A DNA stretch of 64,000 bases, taken from Pseudomonas sp. Q1-7. GTDB lineage: Bacteria > Pseudomonadota > Gammaproteobacteria > Pseudomonadales > Pseudomonadaceae. Shown piece by piece: positions 8,613 through 19,615 of the stretch. The stretch lies in assembly GCF_028010285.1 (NCBI RefSeq), contig NZ_CP116304.1, positions 1,194,501-1,258,500 on the forward strand. The letters are read 5' to 3'. The position numbers and the translations under genes are program-made. Position 1 is the first letter of the stretch. Every line of letters starts with the position of its first letter. The notes under the pieces were generated by a model. That model was not told the DNA's origin. It worked only from the letters and a program-made list of their open reading frames with translations, and searched no databases.

Positions 8613-10883
8613 ATGCAGACCGACGCTAAGGTGGTGCCGCTGAACAAGGGGGCCGCCGAGCAATCGCCAACTTCGCCGGTAGGTAGGCTGCCCGTGGCCT
8701 TGATCCAGGTGCGCGACAAAGTGGCATTGCAGTTGAAGCAGACGCTTCAGATGCTGTTCGACAATGCGGACGACACCCTCTTCGAGATGGCGGACCGCGC
8801 CACCAGCAATGCCGAGCAGAATGCCTTCTTCGAGGCCATGCGCGACCTGCGGCTCAAGCGCAAGAGCATCGAGCGTGCCTTCCTGCAGCAGGTCCTGGAG
8901 TCATTTTCCTCTCTCAACCAGTATGAGATCGGCAAGGCACCGCAGCTGGACGCGGTGTCCTTCGACAGTCTGTCGCTGGTGCAGAACGACGAACTGGAGG
9001 AAACCGTGGCGCTGGACGCCATGGTTGCCAAGGTGATGGCGCGCGACGGCGTCGCCCTGGGCCACCTCACCACCCGCTTCAATGCCCTGGTCAGCAAGAA
9101 GGTCGACGACAAGTCCAACCCGCTGGGCCCGCGCCTGTTGTGCGAGGCCTTCCTGGATGCCTGCCGCAGCCTCGGCGTGGAGATCAAGGTCAAGCTGATC
9201 ATCTTCAAACTGTTCGAGAAGTACGTCCTCGCCGAGCTGGACCCGCTGTATGCCGAGGCCAATCAGCTCCTGGTGGCCGCCGGCGTGCTCCCGGACCTGC
9301 GTTCGGCGCCCCCCCGGCGCGAGCCGGAGCGTCCCGGATCGGGGCGTCCCGCTCAGTCCGCCGCCGCACCGGGTGCCGTCCAGGCCACCGACGAGGGGGT
9401 GCAGGAAGTCTTCGGTGTGCTTCAGGACCTGTTGTCGCAGGTGCGCGGCCACGCGTTGCCGAGTCGCGAGCACCCCGTCGATGCCGTGCCGGTCAGCAGC
9501 GTCGACCTGATGCGCCTGCTGTCGCACCTGCAGCAACACCTGCCGCAGCAGCCGAGCGCCGATTACGACCTGCGCATCAGCCTCGACCAGTTGCTCACTC
9601 GTGCCAGTGCCCGCAGCGGTCGCGCGCGGGTGGTCGGCCAGGTCGACGATGACGTCATCAACCTGGTGTCGATGCTATTCGAGTTCATTCTTGATGACCG
9701 CACCCTGCCGGATTCGCTGAAGGCCCTGATCGGCCGGATGCAGATTCCCATGCTCAAGGTCGCCCTGCTGGACAAGACCTTTTTCAGCCGCGGCAGCCAT
9801 CCGGCCCGCCGCCTGCTCAACGAAATCGCCTCCGCCGCCCTGGGCTGGGTGGAGCAGGACGATGCCCAGCGCGACAGCCTCTACCACCGTATCGAGCAGG
9901 TGGTGCAGCGCCTGCTGAACGATTTCGTCGACGACCCGGCGATCTTCTCCGAACTGCTCGCCGAGTTCCTTGCCTACACCGGCGACGAGCGCCGCCGCAG
10001 CGAGCTGCTGGAGCAGCGTACCCGCGACGCCGAAGAGGGGCGCGCCAAGGCCGAACTGGCCCGTCGCCAGGTGGAAGACGCGCTCAACCAGCGCCTGCTC
10101 GGCCGGACCCTGCCGGAAGTGGTGGTGCGCCTGCTGCAGGAAGCCTGGAGCAAGGTGCTGCTGCTGACTTGCCTCAAGCACGGCGTGGAGTCGGCCGAAT
10201 GGCAATCCGCGCTGCAGACCATGGACGACCTGGTGTGGAGCGTGGAGCCTCACGAGGCGCCCGAGGCGCGTGCACGCCTGCTGGAGCTGGTGCCGGGCCT
10301 GCTCAAGTCCCTTCGCGAGGGGCTGGCCAGCGCCGCGTTCGACCCGTTCTCCACCAGCGAGTTCTTCAGCCGGCTGGAGGCCCTGCATGTCCAGGCCTTC
10401 CAGCGTCTGCGCAAGCCCGAACCGGTGGACGTGGTCGCCGACGACGGTCTGGAATCCACGCCCCTGCTGCTCGACCTCCCCGATGAAAATGAGGTGGAAG
10501 AGGAGGCTGCCCCGGCCATGGTGGCGGTGGTCGAGGAGATCGTCCTGGCTGCGCCGGGCGAAACCCAGGTGCAGGAGCCCGAAATCAGTCTGGCGGATGA
10601 CGATGAGGCCCTGGGCTTTGTCGACAACCTGCGGGTCGGTAGTTGGGTCGAGTTCCAGGAGGACGAGGAGCACAAGCTGCGCTGCAAGCTCGCGGCGCTG
10701 ATCAAGCCCACGGGCAAGTACATCTTCGTCAACCGCACCGGCATGAAGGTACTGGAGAAGACCCGCATGGGCCTGGCTGTCGAGTTCCGTCGCAAGGCGA
10801 TTCGTCTGCTGGACGATGCGCTGCTGTTCGATCGCGCCCTGGAATCGGTGATCGGCAACCTGCGGCGGCTCAAGGGGGCTTGA
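8613..10883 (+). CDS. DUF1631 family protein (PA4523-like)
   Basis: 756 residues, cytoplasmic, largely helical, with no catalytic motif I can recognise. The start at 8613 (MQTDAKVVPLN) is chosen because GGGAGG lies just upstream; a longer frame from 8532 lacks a ribosome site. The N-terminal two thirds (about 30-590) are the DUF1631 helical region, with a low-complexity Pro/Arg/Ala linker near 235-275. The last 100 residues (about 655-756) contain beta-rich VGSWVEFQEDEEHKLRCKLA and FVNRTGMKVLEK, which resembles a PilZ-type fold; that is inference and would suggest c-di-GMP control. Its place between nadC and ampD matches P. aeruginosa. Confidence 0.85.
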   Translation: MQTDAKVVPLNKGAAEQSPTSPVGRLPVALIQVRDKVALQLKQTLQMLFDNADDTLFEMADRATSNAEQNAFFEAMRDLRLKRKSIERAFLQQVLESFSSLNQYEIGKAPQLDAVSFDSLSLVQNDELEETVALDAMVAKVMARDGVALGHLTTRFNALVSKKVDDKSNPLGPRLLCEAFLDACRSLGVEIKVKLIIFKLFEKYVLAELDPLYAEANQLLVAAGVLPDLRSAPPRREPERPGSGRPAQSAAAPGAVQATDEGVQEVFGVLQDLLSQVRGHALPSREHPVDAVPVSSVDLMRLLSHLQQHLPQQPSADYDLRISLDQLLTRASARSGRARVVGQVDDDVINLVSMLFEFILDDRTLPDSLKALIGRMQIPMLKVALLDKTFFSRGSHPARRLLNEIASAALGWVEQDDAQRDSLYHRIEQVVQRLLNDFVDDPAIFSELLAEFLAYTGDERRRSELLEQRTRDAEEGRAKAELARRQVEDALNQRLLGRTLPEVVVRLLQEAWSKVLLLTCLKHGVESAEWQSALQTMDDLVWSVEPHEAPEARARLLELVPGLLKSLREGLASAAFDPFSTSEFFSRLEALHVQAFQRLRKPEPVDVVADDGLESTPLLLDLPDENEVEEEAAPAMVAVVEEIVLAAPGETQVQEPEISLADDDEALGFVDNLRVGSWVEFQEDEEHKLRCKLAALIKPTGKYIFVNRTGMKVLEKTRMGLAVEFRRKAIRLLDDALLFDRALESVIGNLRRLKGA

Positions 10884-11084
10884 TAGCGGCATCGGCAGGT
10901 TGGCGCGGGCCACGCCGGTCCGAGCGCAGCCAGGCCCAACACGTCGTTTGCAATGGGGCCAACCATGTTGGGCGTCCTGCTTCAGCGGAACGCCGCCCGG
11001 TCCAACCCGCGGGAAAGGTCCCGGGCCCCCTCTCGCTAAAATGGCTTCTCTGTGCCTAAAGTGGCGGCAGACCAAGGAGCCGAC

Positions 11085-11633
11085 ATGCAGCTGGACCCCG
11101 CATCCGGTTGGTGCCAGGGCATCAGCCAGTGCCCATCGCCCAACTTCAATGAGCGCCCACAGGGGGAAGTCTCCCTGCTGGTGATCCACAACATCAGCCT
11201 GCCGCCCGGCCAGTTCGGCACGGGCAAGGTGCAGGCGTTCTTCCAGAACCGTCTGGACCCCGCCGAGCATCCGTACTTCGAAGGCATTCGCGATCTGAAG
11301 GTGTCCGCGCATTTTCTGATCGAGCGTGATGGCGCCGTCACCCAGTTCGTTTCCTGCAACGAGCGCGCGTGGCATGCCGGGGTTTCCCGGTTCGAGGGCC
11401 GGGAGAGCTGCAATGACTTTTCCCTGGGCATCGAGTTGGAGGGCACTGACGACCTCGCCTTCACCGAGTCCCAGTACGCGGCGCTGATCGCCCTGGTGGC
11501 GCAACTGCGTCGTGCCTACCCGGCCATCACGCCGGAACGTATCTGCGGCCACAGCGATATCGCCCCCGGGCGCAAGACCGACCCGGGGCCCGCATTCGAT
11601 TGGGCGCGCCTGCGGGCCGCGCTCGTACCTTAG
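11085..11633 (+). CDS. ampD: 1,6-anhydro-N-acetylmuramyl-L-alanine amidase AmpD
   Basis: Cytosolic zinc amidase that removes the stem peptide from anhydro-muropeptides during cell-wall recycling; its loss derepresses AmpC beta-lactamase through AmpR. 182 residues, Amidase_2 fold. Zinc ligands are visible as the His in LLVIHNISL (about 35), the His in CGHSDIAPGRKTDPG (about 154) and the following Asp. Start 11085 follows AAGGAG; an upstream in-frame ATG has no ribosome site. ampE follows after 15 bp, forming the ampDE operon. The 200 bp upstream show no further gene. Confidence 0.96.
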   Translation: MQLDPASGWCQGISQCPSPNFNERPQGEVSLLVIHNISLPPGQFGTGKVQAFFQNRLDPAEHPYFEGIRDLKVSAHFLIERDGAVTQFVSCNERAWHAGVSRFEGRESCNDFSLGIELEGTDDLAFTESQYAALIALVAQLRRAYPAITPERICGHSDIAPGRKTDPGPAFDWARLRAALVP

Positions 11634-11648
11634 GAAGAGGAGGGACCC

Positions 11649-12485
11649 ATGTATTTTCTGGTACTGCTGCTGGTGCTCTGGATCGAGAAGTTCTCTGCCT
11701 GGCGTCGGCATATCCAGCAGGACGGCTTCTGGCTGCGCGAGCTGGCCAGGGCCGAGGCCAACCCGCGCTTGAACGAGCGCCCCTGGGCAATCCTGATGCT
11801 GCTGGTGCTCCTGCCCCTGGTGCTGCTGGCGCTGATCCTGCTGGCCCTGGAGCCGCTGGCCTACGGCTGGCTGGCGCTGCCGGTGCACCTGCTGGTGATC
11901 GTCTACAGCCTGGGCCGTGGCGACGTGCTGGCCGACCTCGGTCCCTTCCGCGATGCCTGGCGGCGAGGCGATACCCAGGGGGCCTACCACGTGGCCGAGC
12001 GCGATCTCGGCCTGGAGGCGGACGAGGGCGGCGATCTCCTGCGGCAGGTGCAGGGCTACCAGCTCTGGCAGGCCTATCAGGGTTTTTTCGCGGTGATCTT
12101 CTGGTACGCGCTGCTCGGTCCGGTGGCGGCGCTGGCTTACCGCCTCCTCGCCCTGGCCGCCGAGCACGCCGAGACGCCCGCGCTGCGCGAGCGCGCCGAG
12201 GTGATCCGCCACGCCTTCGACTGGCTGCCGGTGCGGGTGCTGGCGGCCAGTTTTTCGCTGGTGGGGAATTTCGTCGGGGTCAGCCGGGTGTTGCTGCATG
12301 AGCTGCTGAGCTGGGAAATTTCGGCGCGGCACTACGTTGAACTGGCTGGCTGCGCGGCCGCCGAATTGCCGGAAGTGACCACCGGCGAGGCCGGCGTGGC
12401 GACCCTGGACGCCCTCTGGCAACTGCTGGTTCGCGCGGCGGTGCTCTGGTACGCCGGGTTTGCAGTCTGGGCCCTGCTGCTCTGA
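11649..12485 (+). CDS. ampE: Regulatory signalling membrane protein AmpE
   Basis: Integral inner-membrane protein encoded with AmpD and linked to beta-lactamase induction; its biochemical role is unsettled. 278 residues with a hydrophobic N-terminus, two strong helices around 48-88 (MLLVLLPLVLLALILLALEP), one near 145-165, and a C-terminal helix. The conserved cytoplasmic signature is GRGDVLADLGPFRDAWRRGD. Second gene of ampDE; a GGAAGAGGAGG ribosome site lies before the ATG. A GC-rich inverted repeat without T-run (12501-12526, CCCGCCCGAC/GTCGGGCGGG) follows and may act as terminator. Confidence 0.92.
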   Translation: MYFLVLLLVLWIEKFSAWRRHIQQDGFWLRELARAEANPRLNERPWAILMLLVLLPLVLLALILLALEPLAYGWLALPVHLLVIVYSLGRGDVLADLGPFRDAWRRGDTQGAYHVAERDLGLEADEGGDLLRQVQGYQLWQAYQGFFAVIFWYALLGPVAALAYRLLALAAEHAETPALRERAEVIRHAFDWLPVRVLAASFSLVGNFVGVSRVLLHELLSWEISARHYVELAGCAAAELPEVTTGEAGVATLDALWQLLVRAAVLWYAGFAVWALLL

Positions 12486-12730
12486 AATCCTGATCTTTCG
12501 CCCGCCCGACACGACCGTCGGGCGGGTCCCGTCGAGATTAACCTTTAGTTACAGAAACTCTGGCCGATATCGGGTACACAGATGGGCGCGCCAGAATTTT
12601 CTGACTTGGCTCACGGAAACATCTGAGCGATGTCAGGCGACCGCCCGCAGTGGGGAGATGCTGCGAGGGAGCGAGCGTTGTCCGCTGTTCCAGGCGCGCC
12701 CATAACAATAATGAGAACAGGAGACGTCTC

Positions 12731-14761
12731 GTGAAGACCCTGTTGTATCCTGCCATCGCGCTGATGAACCGCCTCAGTTTCGGCATAAAGTTCAGTCTGA
12801 TCAGCGTTCTGTTCTTCCTGCCGATGTTGATCACCAACTTCTACCTGGTGCGCGACTCCTACCGACAATTCGTCAGCACCCGTTCCGAACTGCAGAGCCT
12901 CGACCTGCTGGGCGCCAGCCTGAGCGTGCGGCGCAACCTGGAAAGCCTCAACGACATGGTGCTGATCAACGCGATGATCGGCCAGTCGGGCCAGGCCGGG
13001 GACCTGGAGAGGCGCGTCGCCGCGCTGGAGCAGGAATTGCTTTCGACCCTCCAGGGCCTGGCGCCAGTCACTTCCGATCCGGAACAGGTCGACGCCTTCG
13101 ATAGCAAGCGCGATGAGCTGATCACCGCCTTGCAGGCCGCCAAGGGCGAGACGTCCCTGCAGAGCAAGGGGGCGATGATCGAGAAGCTGCTTGGCAACGC
13201 CCAGGTCTTCATCAAGTTCGTCGCTTCCCAGGCGGGCCTTAGCCAGGACAACCAGCCGGACGTGCGCAAGATCACCGATCTGGTCACCAACGCCACGCCG
13301 GAGGTGACCATGGCCATCGGCAAGGGCCGCGCCATCGGTGCCTACTCCCTCGGCCAGGGCTTCCTCAATTCGGCGGCCAGCACCAAGCTGGATGACCTGC
13401 TGCTGGAGCTGGATAAACTCAACGCCGAATACGGCCTGAGGATCACCGACGCCCTCGACGGCAGCCCGCGCGCCCACCAGGCGCTGGATGGGCTGAGCGC
13501 CGCCAGCCGCGAGACGATCAAGCAGAACGCCACGCTGTTCGAGGACAAGGTCATCATGGCCGATACCCTCGACATGCCGTGGCAGCAGTTCTACGACCAG
13601 GTCAGCACGTCGCTGGAAAAGACCTATCAGCTCAATGACGGCGCCCTGGCCTTCCTCAAGGCCGAGCTGGAAAGCCGCCTGGCCGGCAAGCGCGTGCAGA
13701 CCGTACTGCTGGTGGTGGCGCTGGTGGTGGTGTTCCTTGCCATCGTCTACCTCTACGGCGCGTTCTACGTCTCCACCCGCGCCACCCTCAAGAGCCTGGG
13801 CAAGGTGATGGACCAGGTCGCCGCCGGCGACATGACCGTCAGCTTCCGCGCTGAAAGCCGCGACGAACTGGGCGAGCTGGGGCAGGTGTTCAATGGCACC
13901 GTGGCGAAGATCCATGACCTGATCGAGCTGGTGGGCCAGACCGTGATCGAAGTGGAGCGCCAGGCCGGCCGGGTGGAGCAGGTTTCCGGCGAGAGCAACC
14001 AGGCCGTGGCCGGGCAGCGCAGCCAGATCGAGCAGGTGGCCACGGCCATGAACGAGATGTCCGCCACCGCGCAGGAAGTCGCGCGCAGTGCCGCGGCGGC
14101 CGTGGACAGCGCCCAGAGCGTCAACCAGGAAACCGTCAGCGGCCGCGCCCTGGTGGAGTCCCAGCTTGGCAGCATCGAGCGGCTGGCCGGGGAGATCGAT
14201 CAGTCGGTGGCGGTGATCAACCAACTGGCTGCGGACAGCGCCTCCATCAGCCGGGTGCTGGAAGTGATCAAGGGCATCGCCGAGCAGACCAACCTGCTGG
14301 CGCTGAACGCCGCCATCGAAGCCGCGCGGGCCGGTGAGCAGGGGCGCGGCTTCGCCGTCGTGGCGGACGAGGTGCGTACCCTGGCCAAGCGTACCCAGCA
14401 GTCCACCGAGGAAATCGAGCAGATGATCGTCAAGCTGCAGGGCGGTGTCGGCGCCGCGGTGAAGGCGATGAACACCAGCCACCAGATGGCCGACGGCACC
14501 GTCAGCCAGTCCGGCAAGGTGCAGGCGGCACTGGAGAACATCCTCGGCGCGGTCGGCATGATCGTCGACCAGAACCAGCAGATTGCCGCCGCCGCCGAAC
14601 AGCAGACCGCCGTGGCCCACGATATCGACCAGAATATCGTCGAGATCAACCACGCCGGCGAGCGTACCGCCGAAGGCGCGAACCAGACCGAGCAGGCCAG
14701 CCGCGAGCTGTCCGGCCAGGTGGCGCAGCTCAAGCAGTTGATCGGCGCATTCCGCGTCTGA
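12731..14761 (+). CDS. Methyl-accepting chemotaxis protein
   Basis: Membrane chemoreceptor that controls CheA. 676 residues from a GTG start preceded by CAGGAG; an in-frame upstream ATG has no ribosome site. First membrane helix about 14-36 ([20 protein letters not shown]), a periplasmic helical sensor of about 290 residues that I cannot assign to a ligand family, and a second helix about 320-345 ([20 protein letters not shown]). A HAMP domain (to about 400) and the cytoplasmic signalling domain follow, with hairpin tip [20 protein letters not shown]. No C-terminal NWETF-type CheR pentapeptide. Synteny matches the receptor next to ampE in P. aeruginosa (PA4520). Confidence 0.94.
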   Translation: MKTLLYPAIALMNRLSFGIKFSLISVLFFLPMLITNFYLVRDSYRQFVSTRSELQSLDLLGASLSVRRNLESLNDMVLINAMIGQSGQAGDLERRVAALEQELLSTLQGLAPVTSDPEQVDAFDSKRDELITALQAAKGETSLQSKGAMIEKLLGNAQVFIKFVASQAGLSQDNQPDVRKITDLVTNATPEVTMAIGKGRAIGAYSLGQGFLNSAASTKLDDLLLELDKLNAEYGLRITDALDGSPRAHQALDGLSAASRETIKQNATLFEDKVIMADTLDMPWQQFYDQVSTSLEKTYQLNDGALAFLKAELESRLAGKRVQTVLLVVALVVVFLAIVYLYGAFYVSTRATLKSLGKVMDQVAAGDMTVSFRAESRDELGELGQVFNGTVAKIHDLIELVGQTVIEVERQAGRVEQVSGESNQAVAGQRSQIEQVATAMNEMSATAQEVARSAAAAVDSAQSVNQETVSGRALVESQLGSIERLAGEIDQSVAVINQLAADSASISRVLEVIKGIAEQTNLLALNAAIEAARAGEQGRGFAVVADEVRTLAKRTQQSTEEIEQMIVKLQGGVGAAVKAMNTSHQMADGTVSQSGKVQAALENILGAVGMIVDQNQQIAAAAEQQTAVAHDIDQNIVEINHAGERTAEGANQTEQASRELSGQVAQLKQLIGAFRV

Positions 14762-14795
14762 CGCGCGACCCAGGACAGGAGCCCGCCGACTGGCG

Positions 14796-14973
14796 TAATG
14801 CTGTTCACATAACGAAGTAACGGGACTCGATCAGTCCCCTCGCCCCTTTGGGGAGAGGGTTAGGGAGAGGGGGAAACGACTGTTTCGCAGGGATTTCGAC
14901 CCTCTCCCCCAGCCCCTCTCCCATGAATGGGAGAGGGGAGCGAGTCATGCGCGCGCTTGAGTGAACAGCATTA
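14796..14973. mobile_element. 178-bp non-autonomous IS4-type element (MITE) in a terminator loop
   Basis: Ends TAATGCTGTTCAC / GTGAACAGCATTA are perfect 13-bp inverted repeats identical to the ends of the complete IS at 56758-58179. It is flanked by an exact 12-bp target duplication, CGCCGACTGGCG (14784-14795 and 14974-14985). The interior is non-coding, with CCCTCTCCC/GGGAGAGGG palindromes related to those in the 145-bp element at 7269. Removing it restores GCCCGCC-GACT-GGCGGGC followed by T6, the terminator of the chemoreceptor gene. Confidence 0.88.
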
Positions 14974-15182
14974 CGCCGACTGGCGGGCTTTTTTGTGCCT
15001 TCTCGTACGAGGCTGGATGGCGCAGTCCCATCCACCCGCGGCACCTCCACCCGCCCGCCGGCCTTTCCGGCCAGGGTATTTCACGCCACAATTCCCAGAA
15101 TCTGGAGCCGTCGCCACAAGCAGTCCGGCACCATCAGCCCGAGCCCTGGCCGCATGTACGGTGGGGCCGTGAGGAGCGAGCC

Positions 15183-16729
<1,547 letters not shown>

Positions 16730-16733
<4 letters not shown>

Positions 16734-17530
16734 TCACAGAACACCGCCGTCGCGCGTATCTCGATGCCATGCAGGTAGCCACCTGGCTGCCGCGCGTGGC
16801 ATTGCCCTTTGCCGCGCCCTCCAACCCTGAACTGCTCGCCCTGGCTCCGGACGTGCCGCCGGAGGAGGCTCCGGCCCCGGTCGCCGGCGCAGCCCCCGTT
16901 ACCCCGGCCGCCGAGGCCAGCCCGGCGCCCTCCGCGCGCGCGCGGATCGAGATTCCCCGCCCAGGCAGCGGCGCGCGCCCGGCTGCGCAACCCGCACCCG
17001 AGCCGGTCGCCGAGGCCGAAGCCGCCCCGGCCAAGGTCGAAGCGCTGCCGCCACCGCGTTTCTCCCTGCAGTTGCTGCGTGCCGGCAACTGCCTGCTGCT
17101 GGTGGAGCTGCCCACCGGCGAACCCTTTCAGAGCCGCGATCCAGCCTACCTGCTGCTCAAGGATCTGCTGCGCGCCGCCGGCCTGCCGGATAGCCCGCAG
17201 ATCCTCGGCGAACCGGTGCGCTGGCCGCTGCTGGCCCGGGGCAACATGGACCAGGGCCCGGATGCCGCCCGCGACTTCGTCCAGGGCTTTGTCGGCATGC
17301 GCGTGGAAGAGCAGGGCGAGTGCGCCTGCCTCTGGCTGGTGGGCCTGCCCGCCGTGCGCTTCGCCGGGGAGGCCGACGCCGGCGCCTTCAACCGCGAGCT
17401 GCAGGTCGAAGGCCTGGGTGCCGCCTGGGCCCTGCCGGGCCTGGAACTGTTGATGGACGAGCCGGAGCGCAAGCGCGAACTCTGGCAAGCCATGCGCCGT
17501 GTGATGCGCCGCTGGAAGCACACTGAATGA
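16730..17530 (+). CDS. Uncharacterised conserved Pseudomonas protein preceding rimI
   Basis: 266 residues from a TTG start that overlaps the leuA stop (TTGA). No membrane segment. The N-terminal 20 residues ([17 protein letters not shown]) look like a short helix; residues 22-95 are a low-complexity Pro/Ala linker; the C-terminal half (about 105-266) is a folded alpha/beta domain with [19 protein letters not shown] and a [16 protein letters not shown] end. The family has no function I recognise. It is directly coupled to rimI by an ATGA overlap, as in P. aeruginosa (about PA4679), so a link to ribosome or tRNA modification or a simple operon partner is possible. Confidence 0.8.
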
Positions 17531-17979
17531 CCGATGCCGTTTCCTTCCGCCCCATGACCGAGGCGGACCTCGATGCCGTCCTGAAAATCGAATACGCCGC
17601 CTTCAGCCACCCCTGGACCCGCGGCATCTTCACCGACAGCCTCAAGTCCTATGACTGCTGGCTGATGTTCGAAGGTAGCCAGCAAGTCGGCCATGGCGTG
17701 ATCAACGTCATCGTCGGCGAGGCCCACCTGCTGAACATCACCGTCAAGCCCGAAAGCCAGGGGCGCGGCCTGGGCCTGCGTCTGCTGGAGCGCCTGATGG
17801 AGCGCGCCCGCGAACTGCAGGCTGCCGAATGCTTCCTTGAAGTGCGCGCCAGCAACCAGTCGGCCTATCGCCTGTACGAGCGCTTCGGTTTCAATGAAGT
17901 CGGCCGCCGCCGCGACTATTACCCCGCCGTGGGCGGCCGAGAAGACGCCCTGGTGATGGCCTGCACCCTGGTCGACTAA
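17527..17979 (+). CDS. rimI: Ribosomal protein S18-alanine N-acetyltransferase
   Basis: GNAT-fold enzyme that acetylates the N-terminal alanine of ribosomal protein S18 using acetyl-CoA. 150 residues. Motifs are the N-terminal FRPMTEADLDAVLKIEYAAF.HPW, the central LLNITVKPESQGRGLGLRLL (acetyl-CoA pyrophosphate loop Q-G-R-G-L-G) and FLEVRASNQSAYRLYERFGF, then the C-terminal R-R-D-Y-Y signature. Start overlaps the preceding stop (ATGA). Confidence 0.93.
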   Translation: MTDAVSFRPMTEADLDAVLKIEYAAFSHPWTRGIFTDSLKSYDCWLMFEGSQQVGHGVINVIVGEAHLLNITVKPESQGRGLGLRLLERLMERARELQAAECFLEVRASNQSAYRLYERFGFNEVGRRRDYYPAVGGREDALVMACTLVD

Positions 17980-18050
17980 GCCCCGCGCAGGCCATTGCCA
18001 AAGCGCCCGGCGCTCCGTAAGGTGCGCCGGCCAGAGGAGGAGAAGACGCA

Positions 18051-18695
18051 ATGAGCGACCTGCAGCAGTTGATCGACAACAACGCGCGCTGGGCCGAAAG
18101 CATCAAGCAACGCGACCCGGACTTCTTCGCCAAGCTGGCCAAGCAGCAGGTGCCGGAATACCTCTGGATCGGCTGCTCCGACGCCCGCGTGCCGGCCAAC
18201 GAAATCGTCGGCATGCTGCCCGGCGATCTCTTCGTCCACCGCAACGTCGCCAACGTCGTCCTGCACACCGACCTCAACTGCCTGTCGGTCATCCAGTACG
18301 CGGTGGACGTGCTCAAGGTGCGGCACATCCTGGTCACCGGCCACTACGGCTGCGGCGGCGTCCGCGCCGCCATGCGCGACGTGCAGTACGGCCTGATCGA
18401 CGGCTGGCTGCGCACCATCCGCGACCTCTACTACGACCAGCGCGAGCACCTGGCCACTTTCGCCACCGAGGAAGAGCGCGTCGACCGCCTCTGCGAGCTC
18501 AATGTCATCCAGCAGGTGGCCAACGTCAGCCACACCACCATCGTCCAGAACGCCTGGCACCGTGGCCAGGAACTGTCCGTGCACGGCTGCATCTACGGCA
18601 TCAAGGACGGCATCTGGAAAAACCTCAACGTCACCGTCAGTGGCATGGAGCAGCTGCCGCCGCAGTACCGCCTGCGTCCCCTCGGCCAGAGCTGA
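18051..18695 (+). CDS. can: Beta-class carbonic anhydrase
   Basis: Zinc enzyme interconverting CO2 and bicarbonate in the cytoplasm. 214 residues. Zinc ligands and the catalytic dyad are visible: Cys in WIGCSDARVPAN with the Asp/Arg pair (about 42-46), and His/Cys in GHYGCGGVRAA (about 98-101). Preceded by a strong GGAGGAGA site. Closest remembered relative by length and synteny is the P. aeruginosa PA4676 type. Confidence 0.93.
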   Translation: MSDLQQLIDNNARWAESIKQRDPDFFAKLAKQQVPEYLWIGCSDARVPANEIVGMLPGDLFVHRNVANVVLHTDLNCLSVIQYAVDVLKVRHILVTGHYGCGGVRAAMRDVQYGLIDGWLRTIRDLYYDQREHLATFATEEERVDRLCELNVIQQVANVSHTTIVQNAWHRGQELSVHGCIYGIKDGIWKNLNVTVSGMEQLPPQYRLRPLGQS

Positions 18696-18699
18696 GCCC

Positions 18700-19611
18700 A
18701 TGTCGAAACCCGATGGCCGGACCGTCGGCCTGGCCTGGCTCGGCCTGCTCGTGGCCAGCTTCTTCTGGGCCGGCAACGCCCTGGTGGCCCGCGCCTTCCA
18801 CGACGCCATTCCACCCTTCACCCTGGCCTTCTGGCGCTGGAGCCTGGCGCTGGCCATCCTCTTGCCCTTCGTCGGCCGGGCCATGTGGGCGCACCGCGAA
18901 GGGCTGCGCCGCGCCGGCTGGCGCCTGCTGCTGGTGGCTGCCCTGGGGATCAGCACCTTCAGCGTGCTGCTGTACTTCGCCGCGCGCACCACGGTGGCCA
19001 TCAACCTCACCCTGCTCAACACCTGCCTGCCGCTGGCCACCTTCATCGGCGCTGGCATCCTGCTCAACGAATGGCCGCCCCGGCGCGCCTGGCTCGGCCT
19101 GCTGGTGGCGACAGTCGGCCTGCTGGTGCTGATCGCCCAGGGGCGGCTGGCCATGCTGGCCGCGCTGTCGTTCAACCCCGGTGACCTGATCATGCTCCTG
19201 GCGGTGCTCGACTGGGCCCTCTACACCCTGCTGCTGCGCCGCTGGAGCCAACACTTTCAACTGCCGCCGCTGGTGCTGCTGGGTGCCTTCATCCTCTGCG
19301 GCGTGCCGCTGCTGCTGCCGTTCTACCTGCTGGAACTGGCCGACGGGCAGCGCTTCGAACTCTCTGTGGAAAACCTTGCCGCCATCGCCTACACCGGCAT
19401 CTGCGCCTCGCTGCTGGCCTACCTGCTGTGGAATCATGGTATCCGCGTGCTGGGCGTGGCCAAGGCCGTGCTCACCAACTACCTGATGCCGGTGTTCACC
19501 GCGCTGCTCGGCTACCTGCTGTTGGGCGAAGGCTTGCAGGCTTACCATTGGTTCGGTGGGGCGCTGATCTTCGCCGGCCTGCTGTTGGCGACACGCCCCT
19601 CGTTGAGGTAA
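18700..19611 (+). CDS. EamA/DMT-family permease
   Basis: Ten-helix drug/metabolite transporter, 303 residues, with two EamA repeats (about 12-145 and 160-295). The first repeat starts LAWLGLLVASFFWAGNALVAR, and the second ends with GVAKAVLTNYLMPVFTALLGY and an L-L-L-G-E motif typical of amino-acid/metabolite exporters. Starts 5 bp after the carbonic anhydrase stop and ends 4 bp before the isopropylmalate-dehydrogenase-like gene, so probably cotranscribed with both. Substrate unknown; the leuA/leuB-like neighbours make a branched-chain product or precursor one possibility. Confidence 0.9.
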   Translation: MSKPDGRTVGLAWLGLLVASFFWAGNALVARAFHDAIPPFTLAFWRWSLALAILLPFVGRAMWAHREGLRRAGWRLLLVAALGISTFSVLLYFAARTTVAINLTLLNTCLPLATFIGAGILLNEWPPRRAWLGLLVATVGLLVLIAQGRLAMLAALSFNPGDLIMLLAVLDWALYTLLLRRWSQHFQLPPLVLLGAFILCGVPLLLPFYLLELADGQRFELSVENLAAIAYTGICASLLAYLLWNHGIRVLGVAKAVLTNYLMPVFTALLGYLLLGEGLQAYHWFGGALIFAGLLLATRPSLR

Positions 19612-19615
19612 GCCC

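Noticed and set aside
9675-12512. Very long open frame on the minus strand across DUF1631, ampD and ampE
   Set aside because: High-GC antisense frame; the + strand has recognised proteins with ribosome sites, while this translation is repetitive (Gln/His/Leu-rich) and matches no family.
12611-14653. 680-codon minus-strand frame under the chemoreceptor gene
   Set aside because: Mirror frame of a clear methyl-accepting protein; Gly/Leu/His-rich and without a start signal.
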